Positions 26,239 to 36,461 of a stretch of DNA of 64,000 bases are shown one piece after another (the stretch's first letter is position 1; each line of letters begins with the position of its first letter). The position numbers and the translations under genes are program-made. The stretch is from Candidatus Scybalocola faecavium. GTDB taxonomy: Bacteria > Bacillota > Clostridia > Lachnospirales > Lachnospiraceae. The stretch covers positions 158,318-222,317 of the forward strand of contig DVFP01000015.1 in assembly GCA_018713145.1 (NCBI GenBank), read 5' to 3'. Below the pieces are notes generated by a model that was not told the origin of the DNA, ran no database searches, and was given only the letters and a program-made list of their open reading frames with translations.

Positions 26239-26765
26239 GTAGGAAATATTTCCTGTGCTTTTACGGAAAGCTTTTTTATTCCCCGCTCATACCGCTTCCT
26301 TGCTGTCGTCTCCCGAATCCCTAATACCGCGCCAATATCCTTGTAGCTCATATTATACAAAATGCGCAGAACCAGGATCTTTCTGTACTTTTCCGTAACC
26401 ACTCCCAGGATCTTTAAATCGTCCTGAAATATTATATGGTTCTCCACAGGACAATATTCTCTGGAAAGATCCTTTGTCTGAAGGGGCGTAATATCCGATT
26501 TCAGGATCAGCTTACTGTTGCGGTCAGCAAAATAATCTGCAATGGATGATCTGAGAATGTCCTTTAAATAGCCTTCCATAGCCCTTTTCTCCATTCTTCG
26601 CATACGCTCGCCGTAGGTCCACACACGGCAATAGACTTCTTGGATAATATCATCGGTCCAGGCCGGATTCTTTACCCGGCTGCATACAATCTTCCGGACA
26701 GATCCTCCATAGGTTGCGGTAAACCATTGAAACCATTGCTTTTCGATATCATTTTCCTCAGCCAC
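26235..26765 (-). CDS. RNA polymerase sigma-70 family (ECF-like) factor
   Basis: 176 residues from a GTG at 26765 with AAAGGA at good spacing; the frame runs on to 26879 without a better start. Region 2 is recognisable around 25-90 (WTDDIIQEVYCRVW) and region 4 at the C-terminus (LRILYNMSYKDIGAVLGIRE followed by TTARKRYERGIKKL). It should direct polymerase to a small regulon. No anti-sigma gene is next to it. It could also be a distant sporulation or envelope-stress type; the target promoters are not evident here. Confidence 0.82.
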   Translation of the reverse strand: MAEENDIEKQWFQWFTATYGGSVRKIVCSRVKNPAWTDDIIQEVYCRVWTYGERMRRMEKRAMEGYLKDILRSSIADYFADRNSKLILKSDITPLQTKDLSREYCPVENHIIFQDDLKILGVVTEKYRKILVLRILYNMSYKDIGAVLGIRETTARKRYERGIKKLSVKAQEIFPT

Positions 26766-27200
26766 AGCATATCCTTTCTGACGTTGCCGTCTGTTGCGTA
26801 CATTGTCACTGTTCACAAAGTTCACCGCAGCAGTATATCTACAGGCATTTTCAAACGGATGGACAATTATCAAAAACAATGCTAAACTATTATCAGGATA
26901 TTCACCTAGCAGATTATGAAGGCGTCAAAAGGTATTTGACCACTTGACCTCTTTATACCATGGATTTTTTTCCGGCTTAGGCAGCCTTGCTTCCCCCTTC
27001 GGGCAGCATAAATAAGCGCCGGCCGTTTGGCTTCTGAAATCCTAAAAACATGAGAAATCGCTTAAATTCCCTTAAAAACCGGCTTTTTCTTGTGTTTTTA
27101 CAGGACAGGTACATATGTTTTTTCACGAAAACATGAAAAGCATATCTCTCTGCCCCTGGTATCATCAGATACTCTAACAGAAAGGAAATGGACATCACCG
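26766..27200. other. Intergenic stretch between sigma factor and gdpD, nothing recognised
   Basis: 435 bp upstream of both divergent genes. It holds no convincing coding frame (a 92-codon minus frame at 26977-27255 runs into the gdpD start and lacks a ribosome site), no riboswitch I can identify and no clear paired promoter elements. Promoters for both genes must lie here. Confidence 0.5.
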
Positions 27201-28025
27201 ATGAAAAATGTATCAAAAATCTTACTGGGCGGGCTGGCCTGTCTGCCTGCCGCATATCTTTGCGCCATTGCTCCCAGCCGCCGAAAATCTCCCCTTATGG
27301 AACATTTAAAAAAATATGACTATGCCCACCGGGGATTGCACGATAACCTTTGGGGCATCCCTGAAAACTCTATGGCTGCCTTTGAAAAAGCAGTAAACAA
27401 AAATTACGGCATTGAACTGGATATTCATCTGACCAAAGACCATCGTTTAGTCGTCTTTCATGATGACAGTCTTTGGCGCATGTGCCATATAAAGCAGAAT
27501 ATATGCGAAATGACATGGGACGAAATAAAAGAGGTACATCTGCTGAACACTCAGGAAACGATTCCCCTTTTTGAAGATGTCCTTAGCCTTGTTGCCGGCC
27601 GTGTTCCTCTCATTGTGGAACTTAAGGTGGACAAAGGCAATTATAATGAGTTGTGTGCTGCTGCCGATCAGATCCTTTCCCGGTATAAAGGTGCCTACTG
27701 TATCGAATCCTTCCATCCGCTGGCCATCGTCTGGTACAGGATGAACCGGAAAAATGTCGTCCGCGGTCAGCTCTCCTGCAACTTTAGCAGAACACCTCAC
27801 AGCTGGCAGCCCGGACCCCTGGCCCTATCCCATCTGATCACCAATATTGGCGGCCGTCCGGACTTTATCGCCTATAACTATGAAGATATTAAAAATCTTG
27901 GATTCTTCCTGAATCACAAGCTTTTTAAAGCCATGACCGTACTATGGACAGTTTCCAGTGAAAAGGACAGAAAAATCCTGAAAAAGATGGGACATACGAT
28001 CATTTTTGAACATTTTGAGCCATAA
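27201..28025 (+). CDS. Glycerophosphodiester phosphodiesterase family protein
   Basis: 274 residues from ATG at 27201. A hydrophobic N-terminus (about 6-24) suggests a membrane anchor or uncleaved signal. The GDPD barrel starts with YAHRGLHDNLWGIPENSMAAF, then the metal/catalytic IELDIHLTKDHRLVVFHDDSL, and VELKVDKG, all expected positions (His-Arg, Glu-x-Asp, His, Glu-x-Lys). It hydrolyses deacylated phospholipids to glycerol-3-phosphate and an alcohol. The ribosome site AAAGGAAA is 13 bases away, so the start is slightly uncertain. Confidence 0.92.
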   Translation: MKNVSKILLGGLACLPAAYLCAIAPSRRKSPLMEHLKKYDYAHRGLHDNLWGIPENSMAAFEKAVNKNYGIELDIHLTKDHRLVVFHDDSLWRMCHIKQNICEMTWDEIKEVHLLNTQETIPLFEDVLSLVAGRVPLIVELKVDKGNYNELCAAADQILSRYKGAYCIESFHPLAIVWYRMNRKNVVRGQLSCNFSRTPHSWQPGPLALSHLITNIGGRPDFIAYNYEDIKNLGFFLNHKLFKAMTVLWTVSSEKDRKILKKMGHTIIFEHFEP

Positions 28026-28092
28026 AAATCCCCCCGCCTGAAAACTGCCAAATCTTACAGATCTCCAGTTTCAAGCGGGGAAATTTTATTTT
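28024..28092 (+). terminator. Terminator after the glycerophosphodiesterase gene
   Basis: CCCCGCCTGAAAACTG pairs with CAGTTTCAAGCGGGG, then AAATTTTATTTT. Confidence 0.8.
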
Positions 28093-28210
28093 CCCAGGCA
28101 GAAATATAAAGGGCCTGCCTGTACGTCTATTTAGTGAACACTGCCACGGACACTGTGTGTTCCTGCCACACAGCACTGACGATCATGATTTCACAAAAAT
28201 CTTACATCCA

Positions 28211-29443
28211 TTAATATAAAGGATACTTATCAGTAAGACTTTTCACAATAGCCATGGCTTCATCCTTACCGGATTCAAAATCCTTTAAGGTTACAGCAAT
28301 CGCCTGGGCGATCTGATCCATATCGTCAGTATTCATTCCACGGGTCGTGGCTGCCGGCGTACCGAGACGGATACCGCTTGTCACAAAAGGTGACTGAGGA
28401 TCATTTGGGATCGTGTTCTTATTACATGTAATATGAACTTCATCCAGCATCTTTTCCGCCTGTTTTCCAGTCAGGCCAAGATTTTGAAGATCTACCAGCA
28501 TAAGATGGTTATCCGTTCCGCCTGACACAATCGTCAAGCCTCTCTTTTGCAGTCCTGCGCACAGCGCCTTGGCGTTATCCACGATCTGCTGCTGGTACTG
28601 CTTAAATTCATCTGAAAGGGCTTCTTTAAATGCAACGGCCTTAGCAGCGATCACATGCATCAATGGCCCGCCCTGAGTTCCGGGGAATACGGCAGAATTC
28701 AGCTTTTTGCCAAACTCTTCTGATGACAGGATCATACCGCCTCTGGGGCCTCTTAAGGTCTTATGCGTCGTTGTTGTTGTAAAATGTGCGTAAGGGATCG
28801 GACTTGGATGGAGCCCTGCTGCCACAAGTCCTGCAATATGGGCCATATCCACCATAAGGTAAGCTCCCACTTCATCAGCGATTTCCCTGAACCGTTTAAA
28901 ATCAATTGTACGGCAGTAGGCACTCGCACCGGCAATAATCAGCTTTGGCTTTGCTTCCAAAGCAATGCGGCGCACCTGGTCATAATCGATGAAGCCTTTG
29001 TCATCCACACCATAAGGAACGCAATGGAAAACCTTGCCGGAATAGTTTGCCGGGCTTCCATGGGTTAAATGTCCGCCGTGATCCAGGTTCATGCCCATAA
29101 AGGTATCTCCCGGTTTTAACACAGCCTGAAAAACTGCCATATTCGCCTGAGCGCCGGAATGGGGCTGAACATTGACATACTCTGCGCCAAAAAGCTTCTT
29201 TGCCCGTTCAATGGCCAGATTCTCCACAATATCCACGTACTGACATCCGCCATAATAACGTTTTCCCGGGTAACCTTCCGCGTACTTATTTGTGAGAGGG
29301 CTTCCCATGGCAGCCATAACCGCTTTGCTGACAAAATTCTCAGATGCGATCAGCTCAATGTTGCCGTTTTGTCTGCCAATCTCTAACTGTATCGCTTCGG
29401 CAACTTCCGGGTCTACATTTTTGACTTCATCAAATGAATACAT
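28211..29443 (-). CDS. glyA: Serine hydroxymethyltransferase
   Basis: 410 residues, full length, from the ATG at 29443 (MYSFDEVKN) behind GGAGGTAGGAG. It interconverts serine and glycine with tetrahydrofolate and PLP, feeding one-carbon units. The PLP lysine is in [14 protein letters not shown], and [19 protein letters not shown] and [15 protein letters not shown] are hallmark segments. Its ribosome site lies within the end of the upstream DUF1294 gene (5 bp between stop and start), so the two are co-transcribed. Confidence 0.97.
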   Translation of the reverse strand: MYSFDEVKNVDPEVAEAIQLEIGRQNGNIELIASENFVSKAVMAAMGSPLTNKYAEGYPGKRYYGGCQYVDIVENLAIERAKKLFGAEYVNVQPHSGAQANMAVFQAVLKPGDTFMGMNLDHGGHLTHGSPANYSGKVFHCVPYGVDDKGFIDYDQVRRIALEAKPKLIIAGASAYCRTIDFKRFREIADEVGAYLMVDMAHIAGLVAAGLHPSPIPYAHFTTTTTHKTLRGPRGGMILSSEEFGKKLNSAVFPGTQGGPLMHVIAAKAVAFKEALSDEFKQYQQQIVDNAKALCAGLQKRGLTIVSGGTDNHLMLVDLQNLGLTGKQAEKMLDEVHITCNKNTIPNDPQSPFVTSGIRLGTPAATTRGMNTDDMDQIAQAIAVTLKDFESGKDEAMAIVKSLTDKYPLY

Positions 29444-29448
29444 AACTC

Positions 29449-29733
29449 CTACCTCCATATTTTCCATAATAGTAAAATGATCAGCACATACTCTATGATA
29501 CTGATCGCCGGTATCCCTGCCGTAAACTGCACATGCTTTGTCTTATGGCGGAAAGTATACATGCCTGCCAGAACACCCGGACCGCCGCCTAAAAACGCAG
29601 TAACAAAAAACCGCTTTTCCGGGATCCTCCACTGATGCCTGACAGCCCGTGTCTTATCGATCCTGCACAAAATAAAACCATACAGATTTACCAGCAGAAG
29701 CCAGGCCGCTAAAATCCTTATTCCAATATCCAT
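29449..29733 (-). CDS. DUF1294 family small membrane protein
   Basis: 94 residues. [28 protein letters not shown] and the [21 protein letters not shown] core are the DUF1294 pattern, with three or four membrane segments and a basic HKTKH turn. The function is not known. It is directly upstream of glyA. Confidence 0.88.
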   Translation of the reverse strand: MDIGIRILAAWLLLVNLYGFILCRIDKTRAVRHQWRIPEKRFFVTAFLGGGPGVLAGMYTFRHKTKHVQFTAGIPAISIIEYVLIILLLWKIWR

Positions 29734-29813
29734 GATCTAAGCTCCTGATACAAAATGCCCGGTGCCTGTAAGCTTTCCGCTGATCGCTTTGCTTCCCAGG
29801 TCACACGGTATCA

Positions 29814-30791
29814 CTACGATAGTAGCAATTTATCATGGGTTTGTCCAGTATATTTTTTAATTTTTCCCGTTTTTTCGTGAAAATAATAGACACAATCCGA
29901 TAAAATCTCTTCTTGTGAGACAACATTTTCATTCGCACAGGCAACTGTCTTAATGAGTTCCTGAGGCAGGATCACCTCACTGGCGGCAAGGAGGATCACC
30001 TCATGAATGGAACTGGGAAGAATAAAAAAATCAGATTCAAGCCGCCTTGCACAGGCCTGAAGCACATGAGGATAGCAGATAGCAGAAGCACCGTTGATCC
30101 CGCAGTCATTGGACAGTATGAGCATATTCCGCCAAAACAGCCGGTCCGATGTGATCGCCTGATCCTCCCCCTCTGGCACAAAAGCTTCAAGCTCCTTTAT
30201 GATCGTATCCATATCCTTCAGCCTGGGCGGAAAAATACGGACAGAGTTTTCCATAGCAATACCGTAAATCTCTTCTTCCGTTATCCCCCACAGATCCATT
30301 AACGTGTTGGTCACCAGCGCTGTGGAAATCCCTCCTTCATTTTTTCCTGCCAGGATCCGGTAAGTAATGGCCATATCCAAAAAATCTCTGTGGGGGCAGG
30401 TTTTCAGCAGATTCCGGTTCTTATCCCCGCTGATGAGACGGATCACAAGCTTGTCTCTTATACGGCTGAAATCATGCAGATCTCCCGGATCCAGGACTTT
30501 TTCATAAATATATCCGGCTTTGTAAAGGTTCAGTATACAGTCCATAATCTGATCCATGTCCGACCTCAGACAATACTCCCTGAACAAATCATCCACATAG
30601 ATCTGAGGCCCGGCTGTACGTCCTTTACCCAGGATCCTCATAGCCTGAACCACGGTCTCGTTATTTTTCAGAACAGGGAGCACCTGTATCGTCACTTCAT
30701 CACCGGTATGACTGTATATAAAATCCGCCGTGTGCTCCTGAATATAGCAAATAAATTCTGTATAATCCTTTCCTTTCGCTTCTTTCTTCAT
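29814..30791 (-). CDS. DUF5688 family protein
   Basis: 325 residues, soluble, no signal peptide. It has the layout of the DUF5688 family common in Lachnospiraceae: an N-terminal part ending with NNETVVQAMRIL, a central DFLDMAITYRI segment and a C-terminal region (VILLPAS-like residues ILPSSIHEVILLAASEV). These genes often occur in multiple copies near housekeeping genes. No catalytic motif is visible and the function is unknown. Confidence 0.75.
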   Translation of the reverse strand: MKKEAKGKDYTEFICYIQEHTADFIYSHTGDEVTIQVLPVLKNNETVVQAMRILGKGRTAGPQIYVDDLFREYCLRSDMDQIMDCILNLYKAGYIYEKVLDPGDLHDFSRIRDKLVIRLISGDKNRNLLKTCPHRDFLDMAITYRILAGKNEGGISTALVTNTLMDLWGITEEEIYGIAMENSVRIFPPRLKDMDTIIKELEAFVPEGEDQAITSDRLFWRNMLILSNDCGINGASAICYPHVLQACARRLESDFFILPSSIHEVILLAASEVILPQELIKTVACANENVVSQEEILSDCVYYFHEKTGKIKKYTGQTHDKLLLS

Positions 30792-31211
30792 CCATCTTCT
30801 CCTTATTACTGATCAATGATAAACTGTAACCGCACAGCCGGCAAACTGCCCCATACAAAAATCCATGTAAGATCACTTTCGGCAATGAAACTTTTCCGCT
30901 CTTGAATCACTTTTTTGCATTTCGTCAGGTAAATACCCAAGTCTGGCTGAATAGTTACGATAAGTTACACTATGGGAAATATAAGAATTCTTAATCCAGA
31001 TCATAAAAGTTCAGATAGGGCTCAGATTACAATCATCCCTGCAGGGCGTCCCATCTATTTTAGAAATATAAAAGCATCGCAAAAACTTTTGTTTTGTGAT
31101 GCTTTTATTATACAGAAATCGTGAAATTTTTCAATCATTATCCGTCGACATATTCCGACAACCTCTGGGAGACGCTAATGGCCGCTTCTCCTTTAAGGAT
31201 TCCGGAAAAAC
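30792..31211. other. Intergenic stretch between DUF5688 and tcdA
   Basis: 420 bp. It holds a terminator hairpin (31068-31110) and a degenerate copy of the small palindrome (about 30929-30957, right half CTGGCTGAATAGTTAC). No gene seen. Confidence 0.5.
31068..31110. terminator. Intrinsic terminator after the hemZ-tcdA cluster
   Basis: AAAAGCATCGCAAAA and TTTTGTGATGCTTTT arms (one G:T), A/T runs on both sides, so it could work both ways. Confidence 0.8.
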
Positions 31212-31952
31212 TTAATCCACGCCGGAAAGCTCCCGGATCACAGTTCCGGCAATCATGAGGCCAGCAACAGAAGGGACAAAAGCGATGCTTCCGGGAGATA
31301 CCCTTTTTTTATTCAGGGAGTGGGCATCACTGCCCGGGTCCGCCCCAAGCTTTACCGGAGGCTCATCCGAAAATAATACCTTCACATGGTTAATGTTTCT
31401 CTTTTTAAGCTCCCGCCGCATAACTCTTGCCAAAGGACACACGCTGGTCCTGGAAATATCCGTAATCTTTAAACGGTCGGGATAAAGCTTATTTCCCACA
31501 CCCATAGAGCTGATCACCGGAATGTCGAGAGCCTTTGCTTTCTCAATAATCAGCAGCTTTGAGGTCACTGTGTCGATCGCGTCTACAATATAATCGCAGG
31601 ATCCAAAGGGAAAAGCGGCAAGGGATTCCTGATCCGCAAACATTTCCCAGGCTGTGATCTGGGCCTTTGGGTTTATATCCAGCATCCGCTCCCGCATCAC
31701 CTCTACTTTAGGACGGCCTAAAGTAGAATGGAGGGCCAAGATCTGCCGGTTAATATTACTTAGGCAAACCCGGTCATTATCTACAATATGGATATTTCTT
31801 ATACCGCTGCGCACCAGGGCCTCAGCCACAAAAGAACCTACCCCGCCTACGCCGAACACCGCCACACAGGCTCCGGACATCCGCTCAAAACCTTCCGGTC
31901 CTAAAAGAGCCCGGGTACGGACAAATTCATTTTCAGTCATTTTTTCTTCCAT
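31212..31952 (-). CDS. tcdA: tRNA threonylcarbamoyladenosine dehydratase (TcdA, ThiF/E1-like)
   Basis: 246 residues. The ATP-binding VAVFGVGGVGSFVAEALVRSG and the SNINRQI motif are those of E1-like enzymes, while the ending with LSDEPP-like VLFSDEPPVK and SIAFVPSVAGLMIAG is specific to TcdA (YgdL). It cyclises t6A37 to ct6A in tRNAs that read ANN codons. The ATG overlaps the end of hemZ by 20 bp; a second ATG four codons on is possible. Confidence 0.93.
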   Translation of the reverse strand: MEEKMTENEFVRTRALLGPEGFERMSGACVAVFGVGGVGSFVAEALVRSGIRNIHIVDNDRVCLSNINRQILALHSTLGRPKVEVMRERMLDINPKAQITAWEMFADQESLAAFPFGSCDYIVDAIDTVTSKLLIIEKAKALDIPVISSMGVGNKLYPDRLKITDISRTSVCPLARVMRRELKKRNINHVKVLFSDEPPVKLGADPGSDAHSLNKKRVSPGSIAFVPSVAGLMIAGTVIRELSGVD

Positions 31953-33381
31953 GAATATTAAACCTTTGCTTGCGCCCGATCATTTCATCAATGCGCTCAA
32001 TATAATCCTTCACATTTTTTACATTTTCAATCCGCTCAATACGGTTCTCACCGGGAATAACGATTTTTGTAGCCCCGCCGGCACCGGCTGCCACAATGGT
32101 CTGTTTTTCTTCCATAATCAGAATATTATAAAGACCCTCACAGCCCTTCTTGGCATAGCCTACATTTTCCAAATTTCCGGCGATATTTTTCTGCCGATAC
32201 AAATAATAAGGCTCCATGCCCATAGAAAGAGCGCTTTTAAAGGACGCCCCGATCATATGGTTCACTTCTTCCTGAGAGGTCACTTTAAATGCCTCCCGGT
32301 TTTTATTCATGTAGGCAGCCCGCTTAATGGCCAGGGAATGGACGGTCATACTCTCCGGCCCCAGAAGAGCGATCTGCCTTAACGTTTCTTCCATATCTTC
32401 CACAGATTCCTCCGGAAGCCCGGCGATCAGATCCATGTTAATATTCCCAAATCCTGCCTCCCTGGCCATGGCAAAAGCTTCCCGCACCTGATCTACGGTA
32501 TGCTTTCGTCCGATCAGATCCAGTGTCTTTTGCTTCATCGTCTGAGGATTGATGGAAATCCGGTCAATGCCGTAGGATTTGATCACCTTCAGCTTATCCA
32601 TGGTAATACTGTCCGGTCTTCCCGCTTCAATAGTGATCTCCCGTATAGAAGAAAAATCGTAAATAGACGACAGTTTATCCAGAAGCCGATCCATTTGGGA
32701 CGCTGTCAGGGATGTGGGTGTCCCTCCCCCCATATATAAGGTAAGCAGATGTTTTTCATCGGGCAGAGACGCAAGATAATCCAGTTCCTTAAACAGAGCC
32801 TCAAGATAGTCATCCACTTTTTTCCGCCAAACAGATAGAGGAAATGAAGAAAAAGAACAATAAGCACAAATAGTAGGACAAAATGGAATCCCCACATAAA
32901 GGCTGTAGGTGGATGTGTAATCCAGATCCTTTAAAATACGGGATTCATTTCGTGCCACCCGGGTACACAGCTGATACTTTTCATCTGACAAATAGTATTC
33001 TTTTTTAAAATAATCATACATTTGCGTATCTGTAAAACCCCGGTTCAAAAGATCCATAGCAATCTTTGTGGGACGGATCCCTGTTAACGTTCCCCACGGC
33101 AGCTCTATCCCCAAATAGGAGGACAGGCAGTCATATAAAATCCGCTTTAGTGTATTTTTAGCTTCCCTGTAATCGGAAAAATCACAGGCGCCTTCCCTGA
33201 CGGAAACCACTTTTCCTTCGTTCTCCAGGGATATTTTAACTTTATCCGGCAAAAAAATGACCCGGACCTGATGATCTGTGTCCTCCCCATTAAGGACGAT
33301 CTTCTCGCCCGGGAAAAAGGCCATCATCAATGCCCGAATGTCATTTTCATAGCTGGATTGGTTCATAAATAGTCCAATCAT
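31933..33381 (-). CDS. hemZ: Coproporphyrinogen dehydrogenase HemZ-like radical SAM protein
   Basis: 482 residues. The radical-SAM cluster motif is in VGIPFCPTICAYCSF (C-x3-C-x2-C, about residue 170), preceded by an extra N-terminal domain of some 150 residues typical of HemZ, which distinguishes it from HemN/HemW. LYMGGGTPTSL and ISINPQTM follow. HemZ is assigned to anaerobic oxidation of coproporphyrinogen, but its neighbourhood (MBL hydrolase, RelA, TcdA) is not a haem locus, so the actual substrate is open. Confidence 0.88.
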   Translation of the reverse strand: MIGLFMNQSSYENDIRALMMAFFPGEKIVLNGEDTDHQVRVIFLPDKVKISLENEGKVVSVREGACDFSDYREAKNTLKRILYDCLSSYLGIELPWGTLTGIRPTKIAMDLLNRGFTDTQMYDYFKKEYYLSDEKYQLCTRVARNESRILKDLDYTSTYSLYVGIPFCPTICAYCSFSSFPLSVWRKKVDDYLEALFKELDYLASLPDEKHLLTLYMGGGTPTSLTASQMDRLLDKLSSIYDFSSIREITIEAGRPDSITMDKLKVIKSYGIDRISINPQTMKQKTLDLIGRKHTVDQVREAFAMAREAGFGNINMDLIAGLPEESVEDMEETLRQIALLGPESMTVHSLAIKRAAYMNKNREAFKVTSQEEVNHMIGASFKSALSMGMEPYYLYRQKNIAGNLENVGYAKKGCEGLYNILIMEEKQTIVAAGAGGATKIVIPGENRIERIENVKNVKDYIERIDEMIGRKQRFNIHGRKND

Positions 33382-33426
33382 TGATTCTACCTCAATCTCG
33401 CTGAATTGTTACATCTTATCTTCACT

Positions 33427-34056
33427 TTAACTGACAAAGGGATTATACTTTTTCTCCCAGCCAATGGTTGTAGCGCCCCCGTGTCCCGGAAGGACAGTCA
33501 CATCGTCTTCCAGAACAAACAGCTTTTCCCGAATAGAACGCACCAGGGTGCCCATACTTCCAGTTGGCAGATCTGTCCTTCCCACAGACCCTTCAAACAA
33601 AGTATCTCCGCACACTACCGTATGCAAAGCTTCAATATAGTAGCTGACACCCCCCTGAGTATGGCCCGGAGTAAATAAAACCTGAATATCCGCTCCGGCT
33701 TCACGGATCACATCTCCGTCCTCTACAAGACGATCTGCCTTGTAGCTTACATTTGCACCGATCATGGCACAGGAATTTAACTGGGGAGATTCCATCACCG
33801 CTTCCTCCTGGCGATGGATATACACCGGAAGGTCATAGGCCTCCTTAAGGGGAGGGATCCCCATAATATGGTCAAAATGGCCATGGGTCAGCAAAATCGC
33901 CTTTGGGATCAGCTCTTCCCTTTGAAGATAGCGGACGATCTTATCCCCTTGGGCTCCTGGATCAAAGATCACCGTCTCCTTAGTGTCTTTATTTATGAGC
34001 AAATAGCAATTGGTGCCAACCATTCCCAGCACCATGGACTGTATTTCAAAATTCAT
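33427..34056 (-). CDS. MBL-fold metallo-hydrolase (glyoxalase II-like)
   Basis: 209 residues. The zinc motif HGHFDHIMG, the histidine in FTPGHTQGGVSYY, the aspartate in VCGDTLFEGSVGRTD and the last histidine in VLPGHGGAT are all present. This is the small hydrolase that often follows relA in Clostridia; it may hydrolyse thioesters such as S-lactoylglutathione analogues, though the substrate is unknown. It is 15 bp downstream of relA. Confidence 0.92.
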   Translation of the reverse strand: MNFEIQSMVLGMVGTNCYLLINKDTKETVIFDPGAQGDKIVRYLQREELIPKAILLTHGHFDHIMGIPPLKEAYDLPVYIHRQEEAVMESPQLNSCAMIGANVSYKADRLVEDGDVIREAGADIQVLFTPGHTQGGVSYYIEALHTVVCGDTLFEGSVGRTDLPTGSMGTLVRSIREKLFVLEDDVTVLPGHGGATTIGWEKKYNPFVS

Positions 34057-34071
34057 TCCATTCCTCCATTT

Positions 34072-36372
34072 TTATCCCCGGGTACGCTCCACATCATAAA
34101 CGCAATCCAGAGAACGCAGCTTATCTACGATTTTTGTCAGTTCTGCCCTTCCGGACACATCAAAACAGACATTGATCGTTGCTGCCTGATTCTTCCCTGT
34201 ACGACTCTGCATGGCTGTTACATTAATGTCCCGTTCAGTAAAGACCTTGGCCACCTCTACCAGAACGCCGACGCCATCGTGGACATAAATATTGATTTCC
34301 GCTTTATAAAGCTCCTTGGAAGCTCCATCCTCCTGCTGCCACTCTGCATCAATGAGCCGGGCGCGGTCGGATTCGGAAATATTCATAATATTCACACAGT
34401 CCGTCCGGTGGATGGAAATTCCCCGGCCCCGTGTGATAAAACCTACGATCTCATCGCCGGGCAAAGGATTGCAGCACTTGGAAAAACGTACAGCCACATC
34501 ATCGATCCCTTTAACGATAATACCGCTTTTAGACTTTTTATGGTGATCCGACAAACTGCTTTTTGCCTCAGCGATCTGACTTAAGATCTGATCATCTGTG
34601 ATCAGTTTCTTGTGAACCTTATTATACTCATCTAAAAGCTTGTTAATGACCTGGCCTTCCTTTAAGCCTCCGTGGCCGATGGCAGCGCACACAGCGTCCC
34701 AATCCTTAAAGCCGTATTTGTGGAGGACCTTCTCCACGTACTCCGGCTTCGTCAGGTCACTTAATGTGAGCGCCTTAGATTTACAGTATTTGTCAATCAG
34801 TTCCTTGCCCCGGACGATATTTTCCTCTTTAAATTCTGTCTTAAACCACTGATTGATCTTATTTTTTGCCTGGGTACTCTTAACGATCGAAAGCCAGTCC
34901 CGGCTGGGGCCTTTGGAATTTTGAGAAGTAATGATCTCAATCCGGTCCCCGTTTTGAATCTTATAATCAATATTAACTAATCTTCCGTTGACTCTCGCAC
35001 CTACCATTTTATTTCCCACAGCACTGTGGATGCTGTAGGCAAAGTCAATAGGGGTAGAGCCGTTAGGAAGGTTCTTTACATCCCCTGCCGGGGTGAAACA
35101 ATAAACGCTTTCCGAAAACAGATCCAGGTCATTTTTCAGCAGGCTCATAAATTCCTTGTTATCGGACATGTCCCGCTGCCACTCTAAGATCTGGCGCAGC
35201 CATGTAAGCTTGGCCTCCTCGCTGTTTTCATTATTAATGCCATTGGGATCTTCCTTATACTTCCAATGGGCCGCAATACCATATTCCGCAGTGCGGTGCA
35301 TCTCAAAGGTACGGATCTGAATCTCAAAAGGCTTGCCCTCCGGTCCGATAAGGGTTGTGTGAAGGGACTGATACATATTCTGCTTTGGCATAGCAATGTA
35401 ATCCTTAAAACGACCGGGTATCGGCTTATACTTTTCGTGGATCAGCCCTAAAGCTGCATAACAGTCTTTAATGGAATCTACAATGATCCGCACGGCAAAC
35501 AGGTCATAGATCTGATCCAAGGTCTTATTTTGATTCACCATCTTTTTATAAATGCTGAAAAAGTGCTTTACCCGTCCGCTGATCTGAGCCTTAATGCCGC
35601 CTTTTTCCATACATTCACTGACTTCGTCCACAATGGCCGACACATAGGCCTGACGCTCACTGCGCTTGGAGGCGATCTTTTCTGCCAGATCATAATACAC
35701 CTCCGGCTCCAGATACCTTAAAGCCAGATCATCCAGCTCGATCTTAATCTTGGAAATCCCAAGGCGCTGGGCAATAGGCGCGTATATATCCATAGTCTCC
35801 CGGGCCTTTTCCTTCTGTTTTTCCGGAGACCAGTATTTGGCAGTGCGCATATTATGGAGCCGGTCTGCCAGCTTTACAAGAATGACCCGAATATCCTTGG
35901 CCATGGCTAAAAACATCTTTCTCAGATTTTCTGCCTGAATCTCCACCTTATCCTTCGCATAGGACAGCTGGCCCAGCTTTGTCACCCCGTCAACAATCAG
36001 GGCGACCTCCTTGCCAAACTCTTTTTCAATTTCCTCATCTGTCATTACGGTATCCTCCACTACATCATGGAGGAGACCTCCGACAATGGTCTCCTTATCC
36101 AGCTCCAGATCCGCCAGGATCAAAGCTACACTTAAAGGATGGATAATGTAAGGCTCCCCGGACTTTCGTGTCTGCCCCTCATGAGCCTTGCTTGCAATAT
36201 GATAAGCCTTCTCAATCTGACTAATATCCGTGGAAGGATGATACTTTTTCACTCTTGCGATCAGTTGAGCATACAGATCCTCAGGAGCTGTAAAATCTTT
36301 TGTCTGAACCACTTCATCCTTACCTTCATCGATTACGTCTGCTTCAACTACTTTTCCATGTTCCTGAGTCAT
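34072..36372 (-). CDS. relA: Bifunctional (p)ppGpp synthetase/hydrolase
   Basis: 766 residues, the long Rel form. An N-terminal HD hydrolase domain (about 45-190, GGLLHDVVEDTVMT) has its catalytic HD residues, the synthetase domain follows (about 240-390, GRVKHFFSIYKKM and QSLHTTLIGPEGKPFEIQIR), then TGS (about 415-475) and a C-terminal ACT domain. Both activities look intact. It makes and degrades the stringent-response alarmone. It lies in the recJ-apt-rel cluster, a common arrangement in Firmicutes. Confidence 0.96.
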   Translation of the reverse strand: MTQEHGKVVEADVIDEGKDEVVQTKDFTAPEDLYAQLIARVKKYHPSTDISQIEKAYHIASKAHEGQTRKSGEPYIIHPLSVALILADLELDKETIVGGLLHDVVEDTVMTDEEIEKEFGKEVALIVDGVTKLGQLSYAKDKVEIQAENLRKMFLAMAKDIRVILVKLADRLHNMRTAKYWSPEKQKEKARETMDIYAPIAQRLGISKIKIELDDLALRYLEPEVYYDLAEKIASKRSERQAYVSAIVDEVSECMEKGGIKAQISGRVKHFFSIYKKMVNQNKTLDQIYDLFAVRIIVDSIKDCYAALGLIHEKYKPIPGRFKDYIAMPKQNMYQSLHTTLIGPEGKPFEIQIRTFEMHRTAEYGIAAHWKYKEDPNGINNENSEEAKLTWLRQILEWQRDMSDNKEFMSLLKNDLDLFSESVYCFTPAGDVKNLPNGSTPIDFAYSIHSAVGNKMVGARVNGRLVNIDYKIQNGDRIEIITSQNSKGPSRDWLSIVKSTQAKNKINQWFKTEFKEENIVRGKELIDKYCKSKALTLSDLTKPEYVEKVLHKYGFKDWDAVCAAIGHGGLKEGQVINKLLDEYNKVHKKLITDDQILSQIAEAKSSLSDHHKKSKSGIIVKGIDDVAVRFSKCCNPLPGDEIVGFITRGRGISIHRTDCVNIMNISESDRARLIDAEWQQEDGASKELYKAEINIYVHDGVGVLVEVAKVFTERDINVTAMQSRTGKNQAATINVCFDVSGRAELTKIVDKLRSLDCVYDVERTRG

Positions 36373-36461
36373 ATTCTCACCACTTTCTTTTAATGTGATC
36401 TTACCGTTTACCCTGCAGTCTTTACCCCCGGGTCCGGGAAAATACAGGACCCTTAAAGGTT

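Noticed and set aside
26977..27255. 92-codon minus-strand frame next to gdpD
   Set aside because: No ribosome site, overlaps the start of gdpD, and no recognisable product.
30929..30957. Degenerate palindrome upstream of the DUF5688 gene
   Set aside because: The right half resembles type 2 copies but the left half does not pair well; mentioned with the intergenic region but not counted as a family member.
33400..33413. Half copy of the small palindrome near hemZ
   Set aside because: Only GAATTGTTAC is matched and no second arm is present, so it is within chance expectation.
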